DNA from: Nematopogon swammerdamellus
Lineage: Eukaryota; Arthropoda; Insecta; Lepidoptera; Adelidae
Direction: 5' to 3'
DNA: 64,000 nt
NCBI GenBank assembly: GCA_946902875.1
Contig: OX336342.1
Coordinates: 9,479,523 to 9,543,522, forward strand
Notes under the pieces: generated by a model
Told to the model about the DNA's origin: nothing
Databases searched by the model: none
What the model saw: only the letters and a program-made list of their open reading frames with translations
Shown: in pieces, positions 1 through 11,500 of the stretch
Layout: each line of letters opens with the position of its first letter
How positions within the stretch are numbered: position 1 is the first letter of the stretch
Program-made: the position numbers and the translations under genes

Positions 1-241
1 TAGTTACGTGGATCTAGGACGACCGTTGCTGACTCTTCCAATCACATTCACTCCATGATTATCTTAGTTTGTGTCATATCATGATTTATAAAGGTTTAAA
101 ATGTTGTGATGTCTCAACAGTGGAGGCAATTACTTGGACAAACTGGAGGCATTACTTGGATGGAATTGAATGGGGGAGTGACACATTTCCCTTTTCTGTA
201 AAGATAAAGGATACCTATTTGCTATGTTTTTTTATTCTCAG

Positions 242-2032
242 GCCTTAAAATGCGGAGACTGGATGGAGGGGTACCGGCAGCAGAGCGCGTTGGTGGCAGC
301 GGTGGTGCGGCTGCTGCAGGCACAGAAGGAGGAGAACTGGTCGCTACCGCTCATGTACGCCGTCTGCCTCGACCTGCGGCTCGTCGCGCAGAAGGCCGAG
401 AGTACACTCGGCGAGGCTCGAGGTACCGACTACTTGATAATACTATTTGACGAGACTCCTGGTCTATATTTGACAAATTGGATAGACTCCTCATTCCAGC
501 CTCGAAGCTAACATTTCCAACACTCAAGTGTGCATCGTGGATGTACTAAATTGAAAATTAATTTTGAAAGGAATATATTTGATGAATAAGCCTACGTGTC
601 AACAAGCCTCACAGGAACTCTTCACAGGTCTTTTGCCGTGACGATAAATCTGTCAATATTTTGTAAACTTAAAAGTATAAGTACTTTCTCATGCTAAAAA
701 TAAGAATAGATAAATGTGTCAACAGGTCAACTTTCATTATTTATTTTTTATGTAACCCGGTATGGGTGGCTGAGTCAGAGGGGCCAAAGCGCATGCTCCG
801 ACCAGCTAATATCACCTCCGAGAAGGTGCCAGGTGACTTCCCTTTCAACTGCTGACTATACTGGACTAGACAACACATACGAGGCTGCTATATGGCCATC
901 TTATATCCAGTATAGTGGTACCAATGCAGTCGGCTACATTTGAACTACCACCTGGTAATGAGCAAGGGAAGAGACCTACAGTTTTATACTGGTTCCGAAC
1001 GGTGAAGCAGCAGGTGTAGGTAGGCATGTAAATTTTTACATAAGAAAAAACTCATTGGTACACGCCGACCGGATCCGAAACTCGGACCTCTTGTAAGAGA
1101 AACTGAATCCCAGACCACTCGGCCACCCGTTGCTTAAATAAATAAAATTATGTAAGTATGGTATGAAAGATGACGAAACTCATATTCTTGTCATAATCAT
1201 ATTTTCATTTATTGCATTAAATTTTTCAGGCGAAGGCAACATCCTGGAGAAGGCAGCCGAAAGCCTGCTCGCGTGTTTCAGAGTGTGCGCTGCAGACAAC
1301 CGTTCATCAGATACAGAAACCAAGCGGCTCGGCATGCTCACACTCGTCAACCAACTCCTCAAGGTCTACTTCCGCATCAACAAGCTCCATCTCTGTAAGC
1401 CGCTCATCAGGGCCATCGACTCCTCACCCTTCAGGGACCACTTCTCCCTCTCACAACAGATCACCTATAGATACTTTGTCGGCAGAAAGGCCATGTTCGA
1501 CTCGGACTACAAATCTGCAGATGATTACCTAACGTTTGCGTTCGAGCGGTGCCACAAGAAGAGCGTGAAGAACAAACGGCTCATACTCACCTATTTAATT
1601 CCTGTGAAAATGCTATTGGGGTACATGCCGGCACAGAGACTGCTCGATAAATATGATCTGATGCAGTTTTGGAATCTCGTGGAAGCAGTGAAGAGCGGGA
1701 ACCTACGTGGTATCGATCAGGCGATGGAGGAGCACGAAAACTTCTTTATCAACGCCGGAATCTACTTGATAGTGGAGAAACTCAAGATTACGGCTTACAG
1801 AAATTTGTTCAAAAAGGTGTACTTAGCGGAAAATACACATCAGATTCCGGTGGAATCATTGGAGGCGGCCCTGCACATCATGGGCCAGGAGGACGTGGAC
1901 TCGGATGAGACTCAGTGCATCGTAGCTAACCTTATTTATGATGGGAAGATCAAGGGTTACATTTCGTACCAGCACAAGAAAGTTGTTGTGAGCAAGCAAA
2001 ATCCTTTCCCACCTTTGTCGAGCCTGTATTGA
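242..2032 (+). CDS. PCID2: PCID2, 3' part of gene (last two coding exons 242-422 and 1230-2032)
   Basis: PCI-domain protein 2 (yeast Thp1 relative) is the scaffold of the TREX-2 complex, which couples transcription to mRNA export at the nuclear pore. Exon 242-422 follows a pyrimidine-rich acceptor ending ttctcag and ends at a GT donor (423). The next exon starts after ttttcag at 1230. The phases join as one split Gly codon. The conserved core is easy to read in the last exon: [68 protein letters not shown], then the winged-helix end GYISYQHKK and the C-terminal [12 protein letters not shown] just before TGA. About 327 residues are encoded here; the family is about 400 long, so roughly the first 70-80 residues lie left of the window. 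The intron (423-1229) contains a SINE in antisense orientation. Identification is from family knowledge and is firm; the 3' end of the mRNA was not located. Confidence 0.96.
741..1134 (-). mobile_element. SINE family C, tRNA-headed, in PCID2 intron
   Basis: Read on the minus strand this begins with a tRNA-like head. The A-box-like GTGGCCGAGTGGTCT has its complement near 1112-1126, and the B-box-like TTTCGGATCCGG has its complement at 1069-1081. A body of about 300 bp follows and ends in an A-rich tail at 741-750. The body matches the copies at 2363-2786 and 63689-63925. Its class II tRNA-like A box suggests a Leu or Ser tRNA ancestor (inference). Confidence 0.8.
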
Positions 2033-2362
2033 GTGACTCAAGAGTTGCAACCTGTTTTCTGGTTGAAAAATACTTTGAACCAGTTTTAATTGGGTGTATT
2101 TTTTTTTAATACTTTAGCTATTTAAGAGATTAACGAACATATTTTTTTCAGAATGAGGAAACATTTCTCCACCGTTTTTTTTTTAGGATGTTCAGTTGGC
2201 ACAAATTTAAGACTTTACTGCTAAAAGTATTCAAAAATACACCTTGTATAATATAACTCCAGTACACTTGACGCAGGATAAGGACAGCTGGAGATTGGAC
2301 GACTGACGCGCACCGACACAAACACCCTGCTCCCCTTATCCTGTGTCAGGTGTACACATTGT

Positions 2363-2786
2363 AAGCGGCGGGTGGCAGAATGATTTGGGCATCAGCTTCT
2401 CATGCGAGAGGTCCCGAGGTTCGGATCCGGTCGGCGTGTACCAATGAGTTTTTTGTGATGAAAAAATTTAAGTGGATATGTACACCTGCTGCTTCACCGT
2501 TCGGAACCGGTGTAAAACTGTAGGTTCCTTCCCTTGCCCCTTACACCTAGTAAGGGGCAAGGGACTCAAATTGTAGCCGACTGGGTTGATACCACCGTAC
2601 TGGATGTAAGATGGCCGCATAGCAGCCTCGGTTGTGTTCTCCTCTAGTCCAGTATAGCCAGCAATCAAGGGAAGTTTCCGGTATGGCACCTACCTTCTCG
2701 GAGGTGATATTGGCTGGTCGGAGCATGCGGTTTGGCCCCTCCGACTCAGCCACTCATACCGGAATACATAAATAATTTTTTTTTTT
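2363..2786 (+). mobile_element. SINE family C, near full length
   Basis: This is the plus-strand copy of the same family. The head has GGGTGGCAGAATG (A box) and GAGGTTCGGATCC (B box), followed by the shared body with GGTTGATACCACCG and CTCGGAGGTGATATTGGC, and a poly(T)/A+T tail after 2757. It lies about 330 bp downstream of the PCID2 stop codon. Confidence 0.8.
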
Positions 2787-3686
2787 GTCAAATTTTGGAA
2801 CTAAACTGGGTTTAGGTCTGGGTCTATCCTGGGTTCAGAAATATAAATGTGCAAGTTTCATCTCATCTACTACTAGATGTAAATGTTTGAGGTGTTTTCC
2901 TGTGTAATTAATTAGCAGTATGGAATTCTATAGAATACTTCTGAATTTGTGATACCATCCTCGTTGCGTGTACTCCTCGAGGATATAATGTCCGTAAGAT
3001 AGGAATATACGAGCTCAATTAAATATTTCAAACATAAAATATAAGTTTTATTTATTTTGTAAATAAATTTACATCAATTTAAGTAATCGATCTATCGTAA
3101 ATAAATTACTCCTGACTACATGGGTTCTCGGTCTAGGGCGGTGCACAAAATGATAGTTGAATAATGCATTTGATTTTATTTGTTATTCACATACCTGGAT
3201 TCTGTTTCTATTCTATACAGTAAAGGTCTCCTGAAATTTGCATTAACAATTTGCCCTACTTGTAGGTAAGGATGTTGTTATTATACCTACTAATACAAAT
3301 TATATTTATAAAAAATCATTTTACTTCCATTGACAAGGAAAGCCAGCAATCCATTCATAAAAAAAGTTAATGCCGGGACTCACGGTGAAGATGTGCAAAC
3401 ATCACTCTCGAATGTCACTTGTCACCGATACTGTTACAAAATCACAATTCACTCCAGCCCTAAAAAATTATCAGATTGTTATAATAATCTGCTCATTCAA
3501 TGTTTGATTAAAAATATTTTTATTTCCTTGCACGAAAGTAATTTTACTCCACGGCAGAACTGAAGCTATAAAAAACACCCCAAATCTCTAATTTTACTGC
3601 CTAAGATAGTTAGAAATCAAACGGATGTATGGAGGCTGGTTCATTTTAATTTGCTTCATGTCCAGTCAAATATAGATTTTTGCTAA

Positions 3687-3945
3687 ATGTCTTAGTCAAT
3701 GTAGACGAGGGCTTGATGCGAGCCGAAACCTGTAACCCCGGGTTTTCACCACTTGCAGTTACCTCTAGTACAACCATTATTTGTCGGTTACAGTGACATT
3801 TCACAGGAGATAACAGGCAGCTACATTGTAACCGGAAGTGGTGAAAACGGCCATTAGAGAACAAGATTGTCGAATCGCTGGTCTCGTGCTGGATTAGAGC
3901 CTTCTCCTGCTTGCAGTTGGCCCAGGTGTGTTCAGTAAAGCTGAG
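3687..3945 (+). mobile_element. Decayed remnant of the hammerhead-bearing element
   Basis: The stretch at 3687-3733 aligns to the hammerhead at 6245-6292 (shared GACGAGGGCTTGA and GCGAGCCGAAAC), but about seven bases of stem I and the start of the core are missing. Further on, the segment at about 3918-3945 resembles the end of the right inverted repeat at 6370-6395 (GGCCC.G.T.TGTTC.GT.AAGC). Between them an inverted pair (about 3736-3757 and 3825-3847, GTTTTCACCACTT) can fold. Confidence 0.5.
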
Positions 3946-5737
3946 AGAGAATGCTGAGTTCGAGAGAGTGCTGCCGATCCAACTCTTTTAAAAGTTGTAA
4001 TTCATAAATAGTGAGAAATATCGCAAATTTTTTGCATAAACCCATATTTGGCTGGCCAATCAAAAACTTGTGCGACCGTGTCGAATATTAACATAAGGTT
4101 GCCTAGCATCATCCATTGAATGCATATAACTATTTTGTTTAGTAAAAATTAATTTTTAAACATTTTTAATTTCTAAACAATGTTTGGCTCGGGAGATATG
4201 AATGACGTTTGTCGTAATCTGAGATGGGGCACCTGCATACAATTATGTAGGGTTCCCTTTTTCAAATTCAGAACTTAGCATTAGTGTTTTAGCACTTTAC
4301 TTAAAATTTTGAAGTATTTTGCTACCTACATGGTTAACTTCCATATTATATGGTTGAATAACACTGACATGGGTTATAAAATCAATGACCACTGAAAAGG
4401 ATTCGCCATAAACATTGAGTCAACCTACCTAGAATATCTTATACATAGGATACAAGAATTGTAAGTAAAGTCACATCAAGTGAAGAAGCGAGCGATTATT
4501 CTTCTTGACAGTATACCATATTAATTTTATCTTATCCTATTTTAAAATAAAGTCTACAAAATATTAAATATTGATATTTCGTGTAAAATGTTTACTGCAT
4601 TCAGACAGCGGTAGATCACCGACTGAATGTTGCTTTATCTCTATACAATAAATAATTTTCATAACTATGACCTTACGCTATAATACTTCCTACGATTTAC
4701 ACCCTAAAAATCCACAAGAATTATTTTATGCTGATTTTGTATAGAGAGACAGAAAATTCGTTATAGCCAAAGAATTTATTCAAAATGTATTTATTATGAA
4801 CATTTTAATTCCAAAGAGTATTTATAACTGTTCCAAAGTATATTCACATAATTATAGTTTTTCTTTTATTTCTGAACACATGGATTACAATATTATAATT
4901 TTGATTAATTTTCATTAATACCGACGGTAAAACTTGATATGGTGGAATTTCTTTGAAATGTGTAATAATATTTTATTTATTTTGGCACCAATATTAGATT
5001 AGACTACAAATGTAATAGGGAAAATGTTGCAGAATTCAGTAGCAAAATATTATTTGTTTCAAAACTTCAGGCACTTCTGTAACATTCATTCTTAAATGTT
5101 TTCAGCAATTCAGGTCTTGCGCTAGTGCCTGCTAAACATTAGTAGCACATTAAATTAAATCTATATATAAATGACTACAAAGTCAAACGAATAGTACTAA
5201 TTACAAATTCATAATAAACTATTGTTCCTTCAGGTAGGACATTTTCAAGATCTGAACATTTAGCTTCAGCGTATTTCGATTTGCAAGAAATTTCATAATT
5301 CAATTCAAATTTCACCAAAAATAATGAACTCTTTCAAAAATATTCAGAGCATGAAAGTAGAAGATGCAAAAAATATATGTATGTACTAATCATGGTGGGT
5401 TTCTTCGTGTATTTTTTTGTTTACAGACATACATACATACCAATATAGGGTAGGTGCTGAACTCGGCTTGCGATGGCTTTACCGAACATATCCAGGCCCA
5501 TTGGCAGTAGAGGAGGGGACTAGCGAGGGGGCCACTCTGTAGTTCTAGTTACTAGAACTACAGAGACCAGAACTAGTACTAGAACTAACTTTCTAGTTAA
5601 AGTTATTAGATTAGATACCCGGAAAACCCGCAAAAATAATCTACTAGGTACATATTGAAATGTAATTTCTGCTCTCAGTTTGTCTTTAGTGAGTAAGTGA
5701 GAGGGACAACCGTGAACCCGCCTCTAGCGCCGCCGCT

Positions 5738-6250
5738 GTGTGCCTAGTAACGTATGTATGTAGGTCCGTACGTATTACGGTAATGTATACACCTTCTTCA
5801 ATTTTGGGAGCAGCAAAGGATTGGGAATTGTTGATGGACACACATGAGAAGCATTACCAAATGCCTTCGGAAATCTGTACCACAGCATTAAGACCGGATA
5901 TACTCATATTCTCAAAAGCGACAAAGCATGTAGTACTTGTTGAACTTACCGTTCCATGGGAAAGTAACATACCGAAGGACCACAACATCAAACTTAACAA
6001 GTACTGCAACTTAGTAGACCGGATTGTGAGAAACGGATTCAAGACTGATCTCTTCGCTGTGGAAGTCGGAGCAAGAGGACTACCAGCGAAGTCGCTCTAC
6101 AGTCTCTTCAAGAATCTAGGGCTCCCAAGATCGACGCTAAGCTCATATATGGAGAGAGCTTCGAAAACGTCACTGGAAGCACCCTACAGAATATGGATAG
6201 GTAGAGAGAGGGAGGTCGAGAGCGGGACTGGTGGTTTCCCCGCGTCCTAG
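5738..6250 (+). CDS. Transposon-derived ORF with PD-(D/E)XK-like pattern (RPD ... VELTVPWE)
   Basis: The 170-codon reading frame is open from 5738 to TAG at 6248-6250. From about residue 25 it shows a pattern I know from the C-terminal region of many retroelement-type proteins in fish, molluscs, cnidarians and insects: LGAAKDWEL, then ALRPDIL, then VELTVPWE, a charged linker with K-Y, then VEVGARGLPAKSLY. The spacing of the Asp in RPD and the Glu in VELT resembles the acidic pair of PD-(D/E)XK nucleases (inference). The first about 24 residues are probably not native, so the true start is unknown. It is a fragment, since such domains normally follow a reverse transcriptase. The stop codon lies inside the hammerhead's stem I. 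It could be a captured domain or simply a 5'-truncated insertion. Confidence 0.6.
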   Translation: MCLVTYVCRSVRITVMYTPSSILGAAKDWELLMDTHEKHYQMPSEICTTALRPDILIFSKATKHVVLVELTVPWESNIPKDHNIKLNKYCNLVDRIVRNGFKTDLFAVEVGARGLPAKSLYSLFKNLGLPRSTLSSYMERASKTSLEAPYRIWIGREREVESGTGGFPAS

Positions 6251-6295
6251 TCAACGCAGACTAGCTGACGAGGGCTTGAAGCGAGCCGAAACGTG
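6241..6295 (+). ncRNA. Hammerhead ribozyme (type III topology), complete core
   Basis: All conserved positions of the hammerhead are present in order. Stem III 5' strand CGCG is at 6241-6244. The U-C before the scissile bond is at 6245-6246. Stem I is a perfect 6-bp pair, CUAGUC 6247-6252 with GACUAG 6259-6264, closed by AACGCA. The core CUGACGA is at 6265-6271. Stem II is 6272-6278 with 6282-6287 (G-C closing pair, one bulged G, loop AAG). GAAA is at 6288-6291. Stem III 3' strand CGUG is at 6292-6295 and pairs with CGCG through one G-U. The predicted cut is after 6246. Outside, UUUCCC (6235-6240) can pair with GGGAAA (6306-6311), or an alternative helix CCCGCG/CGCGGG could compete. Activity is predicted, not shown. 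Confidence 0.85.
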
Positions 6296-6400
6296 AAGCA
6301 TGCGCGGGAAATTTAGAGTGGCCACTCGCTAGTCCCGACCTCGATTAATACCCTCCTCTACTGCCGATGGGCCCGGATATGTTCGGTGAAGCCATCGCAA

Positions 6401-7507
6401 TCTTAGATCCACACCTTCTAGTTCTGCTACGTATTACGGTAATGTATACACTAGTTCTGCTGAACCATTAAGACCCCTCGACTGTTATTTAATTTCTCTA
6501 AAAGTTTTTTTTTTTTTTCAAATATTGTTTTAACAATAAATTATTACAAGAAAATTGGTCATGAATGGAACAATTGAATCATGTAACCATTTTAAACTTA
6601 ATTTATAATTTGTACTGTTCTCCATAAATAAATAGATACATTACGAGTACCTGCTTATAAGCTCGAGAATGTAGAAGATATATTTAAATTACGTCTCATA
6701 TAAAAAAAAAAATCACAAATTGGCGTTGGGCGTTAGCGTAAGGTGTAAGTTTCAATATACGGTGTAAGTTAGATGTACCAGCAGCTGTATTTAGCTTAAA
6801 TTCAACATACATTTTACATATAAATCCAATACACCTAATGCTATGTTCTATTAATAGGTACTATAATACTAGATTTGGCAAAGTTAAGTATACATAGTTA
6901 GTTGTACATTTTGAACACTCAAAATAAGCAAACCATGTGAATGTCTGATGGCACTACAACAGTAAAAGGCGACTAAGGAATATGACTCCCTTCTTCTTAT
7001 ATTACTAGGTGGTAGGGTTTAACCCGCCCGGGTTGTTACCACCGCACTGAATGAAACTTCGATCCAAACGGCTATGTAAATAGTTTGTGTTTTCCGTCCA
7101 GTTCAATGTTGCCGCCACGATCGAAGGGAAGCAGTGACGTGGCACCAAGTTCACCCGGTGTTATGGGCTGACATCACGGATATTGTAGGTGATGTAGCCA
7201 ACCGTGTCAGTTTCCATAAAAAAAAAAACATTCAATCTAATCCGATAGTAAAAAACTGTCCATTGGTATTTCTACGATTTGGAGAAAAAAGACCTGTCTA
7301 ACTTGTGGTTAAGCCATTATGTATGTAGACTCAGCTTTGCCAGGTACCTATCTATGCAGGTACCAAGTTTGCTTAAAACTATAGATTAATCCAATCCGCT
7401 CACTCAGTCACCCCATACATTAAATAGAAAGCCGGAAAATTGATGTAACATCTGCACAAGCTCGTCGGTTTGATTAAGTGTTGAAAATTGAAGAAGTTGT
7501 GTGTTGT
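6401..7507. other. Intergenic, one SINE, otherwise nothing seen
   Basis: A+T-rich DNA between the ribozyme element and the end of the minus-strand gene. It contains the family A SINE body at 6961-7228. No other coding or structural signal was recognised. Confidence 0.5.
6961..7228 (+). mobile_element. SINE family A body joined to a family-B-type head end
   Basis: It starts with GTAAAAGGCGACTAAGG, the segment otherwise seen near the head of family B, and continues directly into the family A body (CTAGGTGGTAGGGTTTAACC, ATCACGGATATTGTAGGTGA). It ends in CCATAAAAAAA. There is no tRNA/5S head. Compare the minus-strand copy at 15226-15560. Confidence 0.75.
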
Positions 7508-8562
7508 TTAATTTCCTCCTGGGAATCCTTTAATTTTTTGCATCAGCTGTCCTTTGGTGAGTTCGTCCTTGTAAGCCGCAAGAATGGCCCGGGAGAGAGT
7601 CGGCTCCGAGGCGCCCATTTCCAGAACCTGATGCATGAGTCTGCAATGAAAAGTGATCAGTTTAGTTGGTAAATCAATGATGAATGATCTGATCAATGAT
7701 CTGAATCTGAATGGCATACGTACGCCAAGGTGCACAATTTTTAGCGTTCCGTATCCATACGGAAGCCTATTACTAATGCCTACGCCGCCGTCTGTCTGTC
7801 CATCCGTCCGTCCTAGCGCTGTTATCGTTTGAACCGTAATAGGTAGCCGGTTGAAATTTTCACAGAATATGTATTTATAGCGGATGTGCCAACAAATAAT
7901 TAAAAAGGCATACTTACCTAATTACAAAATTAAGAACCCCATACAAGAAACGTGCTAAGAATCAATTAGTACATATTTACGCTATTGAATAATAGATGTC
8001 GCCACAGGTATTTATATTTTGCATTATATAGAAAGACGAATTGGTTTTTGACAGGTATGGTATATAGCGGATCTACGGAACGCTCCGTGCGCCCGCCAGT
8101 AAAACTCGCACTGGCCGATTTTTTTATGGAACCTTATCTATCACCTATATCACACCCGTGATGTTAGCCCATCAACTTCGCAGCGTGACTTTGTGTGATG
8201 GGCCATCATCCATCACACAAAGTCACTTGCACGCTGTGAAGTTAGCTATACTTACTTAAGTAGTACCTACCAATCATCAAGTTACTTTGCCAATGTGAAG
8301 TTAGTAGGTACAAAATTTTAGCAGCAATAAAATTTTAAAATCATACTTCTCGTATGTCTCCATACCAATTTGTTTTGTCTGGAAGAACTAGGGGCCAATG
8401 TGAGTGCTTTATTAGATTCATGCAGAATACTGAGGTCTACAGTTGCTGCGGTGTGTATCGCTTACCGGTTGGCAGGAGTGGTGGATCCGTAGCCATCGTG
8501 CGAGGGCTGCATCAGCTCAGGGTGCTCAGCTACCGTGTCCGACAGGGCGGCGATCATCACGT
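7508..8562 (-). CDS. Last two exons of the unrecognised gene (8562-8466, 7640-7508)
   Basis: Exon 8562-8466 starts after ttccgcag and completes an Asp codon (VMIAALSDTVAEHPEL). It ends CG before GTAAGC. Exon 7640-7508 starts after tttcattgcag, completes that Arg codon, and reads LMHQVLEMGASEPTLSR to the C-terminal KIKGFPGGN and TAA at 7508-7510. The intron 7641-8465 carries the repeat at 7733-8125. The open frame running past the 9644 donor to a TAA at 9627 is intron read-through and should not be taken as the end of the protein. Confidence 0.85.
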
Positions 8563-11500
8563 CTGCGGAATGCCACTTCAAGTGTTACACGCAGGTTGGG
8601 GATTTAGGTAGGTACCTAGGTACATGTACTATTAAAGTATACTGTGACAATACCAAGAATAAGATAGAAAACAAATTAAAATAGTATCTTTCTCTTAATT
8701 TCTCATTACATCTATTTTAATAAATAAAAGCGGTCTCATGTAATTTTGAAGCAATTTTGAAGTGAAGATGTTAACTCTATCTACATAAATTGACGACAAT
8801 ACTAAAACATCGACATGGACTGTATTTTCAACCGAGACGCGACGTCCAAAAAGGAGGGGTTCTCAATTCTGCTGTTTTTTTTTTGGAGGTACTTAAATAA
8901 TTTCTATATCGACCCCCTTCTATTGTATTATTAAATGGAAAGCTAGTGAGTGTGATACGGTTCTACTGGCGTGTCTCCATTTTATCTTTAACATAGAAGG
9001 TAAGTACCTACGGAATCTGTCTGACTAACAAGGGCGAGTTTGTCGGCTCACCTCAGTGGGATACCTCAAGAGGAGAGGAATTTTAAAAGGTCAGACAGGT
9101 AGCAGCGACGGAATTCTTCAGTGTCACGTAGATAGGAGAGAGAGAGGACAAAGAGCATTCTTGCTGCAAACGTTTAGTCGCAGAAGACGAAATGAAAATT
9201 TTGATAAATGTTATCATAACCAACTAGGTAGGTACATACATTAGGTATGCTATGCATTTATTGGCACAAGCCTTTTGTCTCAATTATTAACTTGTTTATT
9301 TTACGGTCCTAAAAAGATAATTACAGTGTTTTTTTTATTTTTCCCTTGGATCCCCCCTAAAAATCAAGATAACCTTGCGAGAGATGAATATTTAAACTTG
9401 TATGATATGAACATTACCTATACCTACCTACTTAGAATTTTGATTTTCAATAAAAAAAATATTTTCAGGTTCAGATACGAAAATCACGTAAGTGCCTAGA
9501 AGCATAGTTTTCTTAAAAGGCAACAATCTTAATTTAAATCTGTAAGTACAGTTAAATTGGAGATGGAATAAATTAACATTCAAATTGTTTACTTCGATAT
9601 TTCTTCACACTGACTATATGAATCAGTTATGTTTTGAACTGACCGAGAACTTTCTTCTCAATGTTCCTGGAGAGCTGGCCCCGCTCCGCCTCCGCCTCCA
9701 GGAAGCTCATGAAGCGCTGCATGGCGTAGCGCGACTCCAGCGGCTCGTGCGACAGTGACTGCAGGAACATCATCTGTGGGACCACGACAGCTGATAGTAC
9801 TTACGGTACAATGCTAAATATCATAGGGACTTCCTTGTTGATATATTAGGATAGGTAGGTAAATGAAGAACCGAAGTATGTTCGTCTCTGTTGCACAGAT
9901 CTTCATACCCAGTCAGTCACCGGAGAATATCGCCAAGTAAGTCAGTACAAACAACCTAATTTAGACTTCTTTATGTGAACAGAACGCATGCCTGAGGACC
10001 AACTAAACGAGCCACTGCGGTCGCCATTGTTCGTTGCGGAGCACCAGGCCACCTGGTGTTCATTGTGGAACGCCTCGTATTACCGTTACTTACATACCTA
10101 AACGAAAATATGCTCGTTAGATAAGTAACAACAGGGAACGAAGAAGAGATTGAAGTATCTGAATGTCGTCGTGGCCATTTTGCAATTGTTGCAAAAAGTG
10201 ACTGCCCTAAATTGGAAATAGATACGGAATAAAATTCGTTTGAGACTGATAAGACAAAATGTTAAAATGACCTTGGCGAGCTGATATATGACTTCCTCGA
10301 GCGTATACTGTGTGTAGAGTGAGTCGGCGGCGCGCAGCTTGTCCATCATCTCTTCGTATTCCTCCTCAGACACAGGTGGCGCCGCATCCCGGTCGTAGTC
10401 CGACGTATCTGACGCCATAGGAACGAACCATTAGACAACATCGGTCTGAGAGTTCGCTGTTTAGGGAGTGAAGTGTGTAGTCTTGGAATATGAGTGTAAT
10501 GAAAAATCTGATAACACTATCGAAAAATAGAAAAAAATCCACATACTTAGGGAAATTCGAAGCTTAGGGCTTAGCCCCAAACAAGATTGGCCTGGTGATG
10601 TTGACTCAATCTCCGATAGAAACTCAATTCAAATGAGAAGGTGTTTGGTGTTTCAGTAAAACCATACCACCACTTCTACAGAATCCTCAAGGCTTTATAA
10701 TTTTTCTGAAAACAAAAGATACATATCCACTCAAAAACTCACTTATAATATTAGTCTGCAGCATAGGATCGTTGAGAGAGCGCTTGATAGGTTCGGAACG
10801 GTATTCGCTGGTGACGGGGAAGGACGTCAATGAAGGCAATAGGTTGTTGTTGAGCTCATAGTTCTTATTGGCTATCGTCTTCAGGATGTCCGCGCTGTTG
10901 CCGAATGGAAAGGACTGCAGTCTGTTCCTGTATTGGATCTGGTTGTACATCTCCTGAAATCGCGTTGGAAACATACATTAGTTACTAGTCTTTGAAAGCG
11001 CCTCTAAGGTCAACACTAAGCCTTGGATAAATGTTTGCCCAACAACAAAACTCAAGCTTACTTACTAAAGATTACTTACTAAATTATAGTACCTACTATA
11101 TTTGTTACGAATTTTCTATCGAGGAGACGTTTAAGTAAATACCCTCTACAACCCAATATTTCAGATTATACCTTAGCAGCGGCCTGCTCCATTAGCAAAT
11201 TTTTCATCCGCTCCTGTTGGGCGCTGTCCTCGGCCAGACGCGACTGCTGCGAATAGTGCGCCTTCAGATAGTCGATATTGAACTTAATCTCCTGCAGGAA
11301 TGCGATCGCCTCGTCCTTGCTCATCTGTGGAGGAATATTCACCTGTGCTTTCAACTGAGGGTATGAAATTAATTGATGCAGCTATCTGCTCTACTGATTG
11401 GAAGAGATATCCTACCCGTTATGCTACCGGACTGTGCCATTTAGTTTGTATACGTAACTTGCTGTGGTTTATTACATCACTTCCCACATGATTTCATTCA

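Larger units (their letters stand above)
2033..5467. other. Intergenic region, no gene seen
   Basis: A+T-rich DNA between the PCID2 stop and the retroelement at 5468. Apart from the SINE at 2363-2786 and the decayed ribozyme-bearing remnant at 3687-3945, I see no coding signal; the ORFs are short and without family resemblance. An AATAAA lies at about 3062, but it is too far past the SINE to be assigned to PCID2. Confidence 0.5.
5468..6400 (+). mobile_element. Retroelement remnant with inverted ends, one ORF and a hammerhead ribozyme
   Basis: The outer ends are an inverted pair, 5468-5538 and 6315-6400. They share TTGCGATGGCTT, CCGAACATATCC, GGCAGTAGAGGAGG and GGACTAGCGAG; the right copy has about 15 extra bases. 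Between them are a palindrome (5539-5561), a 170-codon ORF (5738-6250) and the hammerhead motif (6241-6295). A 24-bp string TACGTATTACGGTAATGTATACAC occurs near 5766-5790 and again near 6428-6451, the second time outside the right inverted repeat. Penelope-like elements can carry inverted pseudo-LTRs with hammerheads (established knowledge), but no reverse transcriptase or GIY-YIG domain is visible here, so the class is uncertain. Confidence 0.6.

Noticed and set aside
8354..8611. 85-codon plus-strand frame
   Set aside because: It is the shadow of the minus-strand exon 8562-8466.
9627..9643. Stop codon TAA at 9627-9629 as the end of the minus-strand gene
   Set aside because: A donor at 9643-9642 splits an Asp codon that is completed by exon 8562-8466, and the protein continues with good helical sequence to 7508.
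10272..10418. ATG at 10416-10418 as a gene start (MASDTSDYDRD)
   Set aside because: An in-frame acceptor just inside it joins in phase to exon 10953-10743; an upstream in-frame stop shows only that the intron is not coding.
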